From: Photobacterium kagoshimensis
GTDB lineage: Bacteria > Pseudomonadota > Gammaproteobacteria > Enterobacterales > Vibrionaceae
Assembly (NCBI RefSeq): GCF_050337045.1
Contig: NZ_JAKJSO010000008.1
Span: 310,001 to 374,000, forward strand
Length of the DNA: 64,000 nucleotides
Reading direction: 5' to 3'
The notes under the pieces were generated by a model, which did not search any database, had not been told where the DNA came from, and saw only the letters and a program-made list of their open reading frames with translations. The position numbers were made by a program, and so were the translations under genes. Shown piece after piece: positions 54,936 through 62,090 of the stretch (the first letter of the stretch is position 1; each line of letters starts with the position of its first letter).

Positions 54936-55244
54936 ATGAAATCAAACCCTACACGACGTCGTTTTTTACAGCTCAGTATTGGTGGGCTTATTGGAGTAAC
55001 ATTAGGTGGCAAACAATTGATAAAGTCAGCTTCCGCCGCTGATCTTCCACATCTAGCAGAAGATGATGCGCAAGCCGCTGCATTAAAATACGTTCATGCT
55101 TCACCTGATAGCGAAAAACATTGCGCAAACTGCGCACTAATCCAAGGTAGCGACGGTGAAGAGTGGCGACCTTGCGCACTATTCCCAGGTAAAGTTGTAA
55201 ACGCCAAGGGTTGGTGTTCTGCCTACGCGCCTAAGCCTAGCTAA
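54936..55244 (+). CDS. High-potential iron-sulfur protein (HiPIP), Tat-exported
   Basis: 102 residues. A twin-arginine signal ('TRRRFLQLS', then 'IGGLIGVTLGG') is cut near residue 35. The four [4Fe-4S] ligands have the HiPIP spacing: C63, C66, C80, C94 ('HCANCALIQG', 'WRPCALFPG', 'KGWCSAYAP'). HiPIPs are soluble periplasmic electron carriers with high redox potential, best known from purple bacteria but present in some non-phototrophs. The folded, cofactor-loaded protein fits Tat export. No partner oxidase or reductase gene is adjacent, so its role is unknown here. Confidence 0.9.
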   Translation: MKSNPTRRRFLQLSIGGLIGVTLGGKQLIKSASAADLPHLAEDDAQAAALKYVHASPDSEKHCANCALIQGSDGEEWRPCALFPGKVVNAKGWCSAYAPKPS

Positions 55245-55311
55245 ACACTGACTTATCCAATTTGGTATTAACTAGGCTGATAGTAAACCAACCATAGCTT
55301 ACACATACAAA

Positions 55312-55352
55312 ATGCCCCCAATAATTAGTGTCCAACTATTGGGGGCAATTTG
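55312..55352. terminator. Terminator after the HiPIP gene
   Basis: A 10-bp stem (GCCCCCAATA / TATTGGGGGC) with a 13-base loop; T-poor tail, so moderate support. It is in a convergent gap with yegD. Confidence 0.65.
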
Positions 55353-55396
55353 ACCTCATCAAGCTTTTATCGTGCGCTTGGTTTACAGCTAGAAAG

Positions 55397-56749
55397 CTAT
55401 TTAAAACAATGCTGCGCCCAACGTGCAAGGCCAGCTGTTACCGAACCAAAATAGCTACCACTTACAATAGGCACATCAGGTAACAATGATTCAATACTGG
55501 CGCGTAAAATAGGTGAACGCGCAGTACCACCCGTCATATAAATCACGTCGGGTTTTTTATCACTTTGTTGCATGGCTTCAATCACCAATTCCGCCATTTT
55601 AATACGAGGCGATTCAATTGCTGCAGCCATATCAGATTGCGAAATATCAGCCTGTAAACATTCTGATAGAAGATTCAGGTTGGTACAGTATTGCGCGGCA
55701 TCACTCAAGGCTATCTTGCTTTCTTCGGCTTTACGCACAATTTGATAGCCTAGTGTGTCATGGTACACCTGGATCAAACGTTTCAATTTTTCTGGCTCTG
55801 CGGCATCACGACGTAGCTGATCCAAGGCGCGGAAATTACTGCTGCCATAAAAATCTGTTTGCGCTGCGACATTGTTAATCGCAATCGCATTCCAAAATTG
55901 GCTGATCGGCATATCCGTACCTTTTTGCGTTTTACTGCCAAAGCCAAATAAAGGCATCAACTGGCGAAAAGCGAGGTGAATATCTAAATCGTTACCACCA
56001 ATACGCTGGCCACTGTGCGCGAGTAAACTCTTGCTACGGTCATGCTTACCCACCCACTCTGGACCCATTTCAATTAATGAGCAGTCGGTGGTACCACCGC
56101 CAATATCGACCACCAGCACAGTTTTATTCTCTGTTAGTGTACTTTCATATTCTAAACCAGCAGCAACTGGCTCAAATTGAAATTCGATATGTTGAAAGCC
56201 AGCACGTTGCGCAGCTTGTCGTAGAATGCCTTCAGCTTGCTGGTTAGCTCGCTCACCGCCTGTACCTTGAAAGTTAACAGGCCGACCAATAACTGTACTT
56301 GAAATGCTCTGTTGTGCGTCCTGTTCTGCTTTCAGTTTAATGTTTTTCATCATGGCGCAAACAAGATCTTCAAAGAAGCTAATCTGAACATCATGCAGGC
56401 CATTCGCACCCAGAAAAGATTTAGGTGACTTAACGTAATACACCTCTTCAGGATCATCTAAATAGCAATCCAATGCCGCCTGACCAAAAAGTAAATCACC
56501 GCGTTCTACAACAATATCTTCTTCTCGATTCATTGAAATCGCACGGCGCAACACTTGTTCACCCGTCGTATTAAACGGCGCTACATCCATAAAGCGATAC
56601 AGATATTCACTGACAGATTCGCGTGTAGGCGCACACAAAGTTGAAGGAATGAAGTGCTGGTTATTTTCTAATGTTAATAACCTTGGTTTTCCTTGCTCCA
56701 TCATAGCAACAGAACAATTGGCGGTGCCGTAATCAAACCCAATAAACAT
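55397..56749 (-). CDS. yegD: Hsp70-like protein YegD
   Basis: 450 residues, equal to E. coli YegD. It is a truncated, ATPase-domain-only Hsp70 relative. Conserved: 'FIGFDYGTANCSVAMMEQG' (phosphate 1), 'YYVKSPKSFLGANGLHDVQ', 'VVDIGGGTTDCSLIEMGPEW' (phosphate 2), 'RIGGNDLDIHLAFRQLMP' and 'VIYMTGGTARSPILRASIE' (adenosine). No substrate-binding domain follows. ATG 56749 is chosen: GGAG lies upstream and E. coli YegD starts 'MFIGFDYG'; the frame is open ten more codons. It is cytoplasmic, function unclear. Confidence 0.93.
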   Translation of the reverse strand: MFIGFDYGTANCSVAMMEQGKPRLLTLENNQHFIPSTLCAPTRESVSEYLYRFMDVAPFNTTGEQVLRRAISMNREEDIVVERGDLLFGQAALDCYLDDPEEVYYVKSPKSFLGANGLHDVQISFFEDLVCAMMKNIKLKAEQDAQQSISSTVIGRPVNFQGTGGERANQQAEGILRQAAQRAGFQHIEFQFEPVAAGLEYESTLTENKTVLVVDIGGGTTDCSLIEMGPEWVGKHDRSKSLLAHSGQRIGGNDLDIHLAFRQLMPLFGFGSKTQKGTDMPISQFWNAIAINNVAAQTDFYGSSNFRALDQLRRDAAEPEKLKRLIQVYHDTLGYQIVRKAEESKIALSDAAQYCTNLNLLSECLQADISQSDMAAAIESPRIKMAELVIEAMQQSDKKPDVIYMTGGTARSPILRASIESLLPDVPIVSGSYFGSVTAGLARWAQHCFK

Positions 56750-56967
56750 GCCACACTCCACTTTAAAAAAAGTCGGCAATCATACTGGATTGAGCAATTT
56801 CTTCAATATTTAGTGCAAAAAATTCTACTAACTAAAAAAATACAGAGTAGTAAATTGCTACCTATGGCATTTTAAAGTGTAAATGTATGTAAGTTTTGAA
56901 ATTGGTTCACGATCTTTTTTGAAGAACCATTCATAATATAGGGCTATACACAACCACAATAAGCATC

Positions 56968-57582
56968 ATGAAAAAAATACTATTACCTCTATTTATGGGA
57001 TTGCTGGCACTTGTCGGCTGTAACGATACGTCAACACCAAAAGAAGGTGTTAAGTACACAACGGTAGCAACACCTATAACATCAACAACAGCGCCAGTAA
57101 TGGAAGTATTTTCATTGGCCTGTGGTCACTGCCGGAATATGGATAAAATTCTGCCTGAAATTCAAAAATTAGCAGGTACAGAGATCGAGCAAGTGCATGT
57201 CACTTTCAATGAAAGCGCTCAACTTGCAGCATACATCTTTTACACCGCCGCTATTCAGTCAAATGGTCACCCTAAACCTGAGTTAATGGAGCAACTTTTT
57301 TCTTATACACAAGATAAGAAAGAAGGCGCTACTGAAGAAGATCGTAAAGCACAATTAATTGCGATTTTTAATCAGCACTCTTTACTTAGCCCTTATGAGC
57401 TTTCTGAAGAACAACATAAGCAAGTCTTCGAACAAATGGCTAAAGCAGAGAAAATTGTAGCCAATGCTGAAATTGCTTCAGTGCCCGCTTTTGTTGTTAA
57501 AGGTAAATATCTTGTTCAAAGTGATGCCCACGAAAGCTTAGAAGATTTAGCCAATACGATTAAATACCTTTCTCAGCTTTAA
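56968..57582 (+). CDS. DsbA-like thiol oxidoreductase lipoprotein (copy 1)
   Basis: 204 residues. A lipoprotein signal with lipidated C18 ('LALVGCNDTS'). The thioredoxin fold has the redox motif C52-G-H-C55 in 'FSLACGHCRNMDKILPEI' and cis-Pro in 'ASVPAFVVKGKYLVQ'. An inserted helical region lies between. It is close to E. coli DsbA but membrane-anchored. It probably oxidises or isomerises disulfides in exported proteins; redox partner is not visible. It lies 743 bases upstream of a porin gene and is similar to the protein at 59600. It has its own terminator, so it is not strictly in an operon with the porin. Confidence 0.85.
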   Translation: MKKILLPLFMGLLALVGCNDTSTPKEGVKYTTVATPITSTTAPVMEVFSLACGHCRNMDKILPEIQKLAGTEIEQVHVTFNESAQLAAYIFYTAAIQSNGHPKPELMEQLFSYTQDKKEGATEEDRKAQLIAIFNQHSLLSPYELSEEQHKQVFEQMAKAEKIVANAEIASVPAFVVKGKYLVQSDAHESLEDLANTIKYLSQL

Positions 57583-57600
57583 TAGTTACACTTCCCCAAA

Positions 57601-57640
57601 GAAAAGCCGCTTGTGATGACAGTCATTTCAGCGGCTTTTC
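57601..57640. terminator. Terminator of the first DsbA-like gene
   Basis: An 11-bp stem (GAAAAGCCGCT / AGCGGCTTTTC) with a long, partly paired loop, 18 bases past the stop. Confidence 0.8.
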
Positions 57641-57845
57641 TATATCTATCCTTTTTATAGTTAAATACGACTATATCTAGATACTGGTATCTCATAACTG
57701 TTCCCATAATATATTCAACTAGCAATAAAAACGGCACTTTCAAATTCGCATCTATTTTGTTTATCTATTGAAAGAGTCTAGTTGAATAGAGCAAACGTAA
57801 CAGCAGGATAAAGCGACTTCATACACTTCATAAAAACCTTATAAA

Positions 57846-57956
57846 TCATATCCTAACAAACCACAGTGCGGTCTCCCCTAAAGAAGCCGATTCAATAGCC
57901 CTAACATAGCCTGCCTGACTCAGCTTATTTAGCCCACGCACTGTCATCCGCGTCAT
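57846..57956 (-). pseudogene. Possible gene fragment of 36 codons
   Basis: Reverse-strand frame 'MTRMTVRGLNKLSQAGYVRA' plus 'IESASLGETALWFVRI', with the frame continuing about ten residues upstream of the ATG. It reads like a piece of a helical or winged-helix protein. The ribosome site is poor. It is probably a remnant; no family was assigned. Confidence 0.3.
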
Positions 57957-58282
57957 AATGTCAGGCTCGCAACTCAAATAGACATATCAGTTCAATTGTT
58001 ATTTGAGTGTTTAAATTAAGTTTAAATCGGAAAAAAGACTGACTAAAAATTGAATTTTATCGTTTATCACCTGACTAATATTTCGTAGCAGCTCACATAA
58101 CCACACCTCGCGACACCCAATATTAATTCACAGAACAAATGAGACATAAAAAAATAAAAATAACTCTTTAAATACATTTAAGATCATAAAATTACTAAAG
58201 AAAATGAAATATCAATTGATCGTTTTATGTTCTTTTACTGGTTTTAACGTCTCTGCCACATTAAAAATATTAGCAAGCATTT

Positions 58283-58303
58283 AGGAGTTAAATGCTTCAC
58301 TAA
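58283..58303 (+). promoter_or_regulatory. Mini reading frame with good ribosome site in porin leader
   Basis: AGGAG, four bases, then ATG CTT CAC TAA, ending 22 bases before the porin start, whose own ribosome site is weak (GGA). It may act as a standby or coupling site. Confidence 0.4.
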
Positions 58304-58325
58304 TAACAAATTTGGATACGTTAAA

Positions 58326-59381
58326 ATGAATAAAAAAATTCTTGCTTTAGCAGTCGCAGCATTAACAACCTCTACTTACAGTAACGCAATCGAAGTCGTT
58401 AATGATGGTACAAATACTTTCTCTATTGGTGGCCGTTTAGCCGCTAGCGCACAATTCTCTGATGGTGATAGCAGCTTACAAAGCGAATCATCACGTATTA
58501 ACTTCGCTTTCACGCACGCTCTCGACAATGGCTGGGATGTTGGTGCCAAAGCGGAATGGGGCTACGATGCATTAGCCAACGGCAGTAAAGAGAGCCATCT
58601 TTCTAACCGTCTTGGTCAAATCACCGCTGATAAAGAAGGCATTGGTCAATTTACTATCGGTAAAGCGTGGTCAATTCACTACGATGTAGCAGGCAAAACA
58701 GATATGTTTTGGGTGTTCGGTGGGGATACCGCAGGTAACTACGACGGTATTTCTGGTGATGGTGGCGTACATGGTACTGGTCGTGCTGATGACGTTATTC
58801 AATACCGTGGTAACTTTGGCGGTGTTCAAGTTGGCTTGCAATACCAATTTGAAGACGACAACTACGATGCGTCAGCTCAGACTGGTTACAACCGTAAAGG
58901 TGGCTACCAAGCAATGGCGGGCTATGACTTTGACTTCGGTCTTGGCCTAAGTGGTGTTTACGCTGAAACACAATTTGATGATCGCGAAAATGCAAAGATC
59001 GCCAATGCCGTAGCAAGCTATGAAAATTCAGGTTTATACCTTGCGGCTAACTACAGCCAATCTCGTAACCATCAATACCAAAATGATTACGGCTTAACAG
59101 GTGCTGAAACAACCAACGAAGGCGCCATTAAAGATGCCACAGGCATTGAACTCTTTGGCTCTTACGATATTGGCAGCTTCCAGCTACTAGGTGGCTATAA
59201 CCAACTCACAGATGATAACTCAGACGCTAAATACGCGTATGCGACTGTCGGTGCCGCTTATTTCACAGGCCCAATCATTCTAGCCGCCGAATACAAAATT
59301 GATACCAGCAGTAAAAATGGTAACGGCTCTTCCGCTGAACTTGATGATGTATTAGCACTGCTAGTGCGTTACAACTTCTAA
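58326..59381 (+). CDS. OmpU/OmpL-like outer-membrane porin (copy 1)
   Basis: 351 residues. Signal peptide 21 residues (ending 'TYSNA'), mature protein with the OmpU-type start ('IEVVNDGTNTFSIGGRLAAS'), 'SSRINFAFTHALDNGWDVGA', 'QFTIGKAWSIHYDVAGKTD', and C-terminal 'LLVRYNF' with terminal Phe. It contains no cysteine, so disulfides from the neighbouring DsbA-like protein are not needed for its own fold. It follows a DsbA-like gene and is followed by a near duplicate of both. Vibrionaceae porins of this kind (OmpU, OmpL, OmpH) are often controlled by ToxR and by pressure or osmolarity, but no ToxR site was proved here. Confidence 0.9.
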   Translation: MNKKILALAVAALTTSTYSNAIEVVNDGTNTFSIGGRLAASAQFSDGDSSLQSESSRINFAFTHALDNGWDVGAKAEWGYDALANGSKESHLSNRLGQITADKEGIGQFTIGKAWSIHYDVAGKTDMFWVFGGDTAGNYDGISGDGGVHGTGRADDVIQYRGNFGGVQVGLQYQFEDDNYDASAQTGYNRKGGYQAMAGYDFDFGLGLSGVYAETQFDDRENAKIANAVASYENSGLYLAANYSQSRNHQYQNDYGLTGAETTNEGAIKDATGIELFGSYDIGSFQLLGGYNQLTDDNSDAKYAYATVGAAYFTGPIILAAEYKIDTSSKNGNGSSAELDDVLALLVRYNF

Positions 59382-59421
59382 GTGATCGCCTCTCTTTCAT
59401 AGAGAATGCTGAGTCTTGTTT

Positions 59422-59446
59422 GGGTCCCTCTGTAGGGACCCTTTTT
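59422..59446 (+). terminator. Terminator of porin copy 1
   Basis: A perfect 8-bp stem (GGGTCCCT / AGGGACCC), CTGT loop, then TTTTT. Confidence 0.92.
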
Positions 59447-59599
59447 GTTATTAGCACCGTTCCAATCACTTAATATTCAAGCTACATTAATTGCATTACA
59501 AATTACATAGACTCACATCAAACCATCTAGGGTGAACTATTTATCATTGCTGCAACTTCGACTATAGTATGCCCATCTTTCCTATACGACTTACGGATT

Positions 59600-60217
59600 A
59601 TGAAGCACTTATTAAAACCCTTCATCGTGATTTTTTCGATGCTCATCATGGTAACTGGATGTAATGGCGCAGATGCTCCCAAGCAAGGTCAACACTACAC
59701 TGTGCTTCCTGCGGCGATCACCGATGCCCCACAAGTGCTAGAAGTGTTTTCTTTCGGCTGTGGACACTGCCGTACTATGGAAGCCATCATCCCAGAGATG
59801 GAAAAACAAACGAAGACTAACATCGAAAAGATGCATGCAACGTTTGATCGTGGTTCACAAATGCTTGCTTTTATGTACTACACCGCGGTTATCCAAACGG
59901 ATGGAAAACCAAGCGCTGAATTCATGGATGACTTGTTCGGCTATATTCAAGAGCCTACCAATGCTAGCGAAGACGAGCGTAAATCTCAGCTAGAAAATAT
60001 TTATAAAAACAACAACCTAAAAACACCGTATGCCTTATCTGATGATGAGCAAAAAGCTGTAGTGGCAAAAATGGAGTATGCAAATAACGTGATGCAAGAG
60101 TCACAGTTAAATGCGATTCCCGCCTTTATTGTGGGTGGTAAATACTTAGTTAACACCAGTGCACATGACAGTATTGAAGATATTTCGACCACTATCAGCC
60201 ACCTGCTGAAGCTATAG
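59600..60217 (+). CDS. DsbA-like thiol oxidoreductase lipoprotein (copy 2)
   Basis: 205 residues. It is similar to the protein at 56968 over its full length: lipidated C21 ('MVTGCNGADA'), redox motif C54-G-H-C57 in 'FSFGCGHCRTMEAIIPEM', cis-Pro in 'NAIPAFIVGGKYLVN'. The repeated arrangement (DsbA-like then porin) indicates an ancestral segmental duplication. The ribosome site (GGA) is weak. A 10-bp hairpin at 60228-60261 follows instead of a canonical terminator, so some read-through into the next porin gene is possible. Confidence 0.85.
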   Translation: MKHLLKPFIVIFSMLIMVTGCNGADAPKQGQHYTVLPAAITDAPQVLEVFSFGCGHCRTMEAIIPEMEKQTKTNIEKMHATFDRGSQMLAFMYYTAVIQTDGKPSAEFMDDLFGYIQEPTNASEDERKSQLENIYKNNNLKTPYALSDDEQKAVVAKMEYANNVMQESQLNAIPAFIVGGKYLVNTSAHDSIEDISTTISHLLKL

Positions 60218-60565
60218 CAATACACTAGTACGCGATCATTTTTGTGTAAAAGATCGCGTACATTCTGCCCTCTATTTTCTATTCGTTCTCGCATAATTAC
60301 GCGCTCAGAGCAGCACCTCCTTTTAACAGTCACCTTTCGTATATAAATTTTTAGCGCAAACCTTAATTAATAGACCTGTTTTCGTTAAAAGTAAAAAAAC
60401 ACTTTTCAATATGAACACTTTGTCTCATAACCCACTTTATGTGATTTTTTTGTGGAACTTTAATTATGTTATTACGACGCCACTCGTCTACGTTTTATAC
60501 GCGAATGGAATGATTGTTCGTCATGTAACAATCATATAAAAAACACAATAATAAGGGACACTAAA
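60218..60565. other. Intergenic region between DsbA-like copy 2 and porin copy 2
   Basis: 348 bases with the 60228-60261 hairpin at the left end and the porin leader and ribosome site (AAGGGACA) at the right end. No gene was recognised. Confidence 0.5.
60228..60261. other. Long hairpin after DsbA-like copy 2
   Basis: GTACGCGATC and its exact complement, with an inner TTTT/AAAA pairing across a GTGT tip (two-base bulge). There is no T run after it, so it is not a classic terminator. Confidence 0.6.
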
Positions 60566-61606
60566 ATGAATAAGTCATTCATTGCCCTAGCAGTGGCATC
60601 AGTAGTAGCATTCCCCGCTTCAGCAACAGAAGTTTACCGCGATGGTGATACATCATTCTCTGTCGGTGGTCGCTTGGCTGTCCGTGCTGAACATACTAAA
60701 TCAGTTGGATCTGAAGATAGTACGACCAAGTTAGTGAATAGCAGTTCACGTATTAACTTCGGCTTTACGCACGGTTTAGTCAATGACTGGATCGTAGGTG
60801 CAAATGCAGAATGGGGATATAGCCCCGTTGCTAATGGTAGCCAAGATTTTGGTAACCGTCTTGGTAACATTTATTTTGCCAGTGACAACGCAGGTACTAT
60901 CACTATCGGTAAGCAATGGTCTGTGTATTACGATGTAGCAGGCTGGACTGATGTATTCTGGGTGTACGGTGGTAGTGCATCAGGTACATACGATGGCCGC
61001 GATGAAGACGGTGCAGCTGGCGGTGACGGCGGTGTATCGGGCACAGGTCGTGCTGATGAGGCCTTAAGCTACCGTAATCAATTTGGACCAGTGAAAGTTG
61101 GTGTGCAATACCAATTTGAAAACGGTTCTAAAGATGGCTCTCGTGAATACGGCCTACAAGGTAGTGTGATCTACGACATTGAGCAAGTGGGTGTTAGTCT
61201 TGGTGCGACTTACGGTCAAACCAAATATAAAGCGCAAGATGATGACAAAGTATGGTCACTTGCTGCCCTGTACGACAACAACAATATCTATGCCGCTGCG
61301 CAGTACGGCCAGTATGAAAACCATATTAACTTCAACGGCATAGGTGATGCTGTCGATAAAGCCAAAGGCTATGAGTTAATTGGGGCTTATACCATCCAAG
61401 ACATGTACCAAGTCTATGGCGGCTATAATAGCGTGACTGATGATAACAGTGACGCTGAGCTATCCTACGGCCTAATCGGTGCAGCTTGGGTACCTGCGAA
61501 CATTGTTATCGCTTTAGAGCTTAAGCTTGGCACTAAATCGAAAAATACCATCGGAGAAGACGTAGGTGCTGATCAATACGCCCTACTCACACGTTATAAC
61601 TTCTAA
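60566..61606 (+). CDS. OmpU/OmpL-like outer-membrane porin (copy 2)
   Basis: 346 residues, 20-residue signal peptide ('VVAFPASA'), mature start 'TEVYRDGDTSFSVGGRLAVR', 'SSRINFGFTHGLVNDWIVGA', 'GTITIGKQWSVYYDVAGWTD', and C-terminal 'ALLTRYNF'. It is clearly similar to porin copy 1 along its length and also lacks cysteine. It has a good ribosome site (AAGGGACA). Together with copy 1 it may give the cell two alternative pores with different regulation. A terminator follows it. Confidence 0.9.
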   Translation: MNKSFIALAVASVVAFPASATEVYRDGDTSFSVGGRLAVRAEHTKSVGSEDSTTKLVNSSSRINFGFTHGLVNDWIVGANAEWGYSPVANGSQDFGNRLGNIYFASDNAGTITIGKQWSVYYDVAGWTDVFWVYGGSASGTYDGRDEDGAAGGDGGVSGTGRADEALSYRNQFGPVKVGVQYQFENGSKDGSREYGLQGSVIYDIEQVGVSLGATYGQTKYKAQDDDKVWSLAALYDNNNIYAAAQYGQYENHINFNGIGDAVDKAKGYELIGAYTIQDMYQVYGGYNSVTDDNSDAELSYGLIGAAWVPANIVIALELKLGTKSKNTIGEDVGADQYALLTRYNF

Positions 61607-61638
61607 TCGCAATTGCGCATAAAGATGCTCCCCCAATT

Positions 61639-61669
61639 AAAAGCTGTCGGTAGGCAGCTTTTCTTTATT
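61639..61669 (+). terminator. Terminator of porin copy 2
   Basis: An 8-bp perfect stem (AAAAGCTG / CAGCTTTT) with TCGGTAGG loop, then TCTTTATTT. Confidence 0.88.
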
Positions 61670-61932
61670 TGACGATAACCTAACTAAAGAGGCTCTCAAA
61701 TCACCAAGCATCGAAATACATTGCGACTGAAAACCTTGTTACCTCGCAAAATGTAACGAAATATTACTTCCTTTGTGCCCACCACCACACATATGTATGA
61801 CAAACCTTAACACTGCACTTTTTTTCAGGTATTTATAGTTTATTAACTTTAACGATAGCAAGCAAACCACTGACTTTTATCATTTAATCTGTGGTTAGCA
61901 AAAAATTATGCTTAGGATACACCAGCTGTAGA

Positions 61933-62048
61933 TCGGCGTTACTCCCTACTTACTCCTTTCGCACACGCGAAATCAGTGCCTACTGAGTCCCAGTTCACTA
62001 CCCCTGGCGCAAGCCTTTTCGCTGTTCGCGAATACTCGCTATCCCCGA
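61933..62048. promoter_or_regulatory. Cluster of four adjacent hairpins before yidE
   Basis: In order: TTTCGC-ACAC-GCGAAA (61957-61972); TCAGT-GCCT-ACTGA (61973-61986); CCAG...CTGG (61990-62007); TTCGC-TGTTC-GCGAA (62018-62032). A possible closing pair TCGG (61933-61936) / CCGA (62045-62048) flanks them. It may be a structured mRNA leader of yidE or a dispersed palindromic repeat. No known riboswitch class was recognised on either strand. Confidence 0.5.
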
Positions 62049-62090
62049 CGAAGTTTAAACGAATTTGTTTGATAAAAATGGAGACTCATC

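Larger units (their letters stand above)
57583..58325. other. Long intergenic region between the first DsbA-like and porin genes
   Basis: 743 bases. It holds a terminator (57601-57640), a short reverse-strand protein-like remnant (57846-57956), a 9-bp inverted repeat with a 19-base spacer (ACTCAAATA / TATTTGAGT, 57972-58008) and the porin leader with a mini reading frame. Confidence 0.5.
61607..62090. other. Intergenic region upstream of yidE with structured element
   Basis: 484 bases. A terminator of the porin (61639-61669) is at the left, then AT-rich sequence, then the structured element at 61933-62048 immediately before the yidE ribosome site. Confidence 0.55.
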
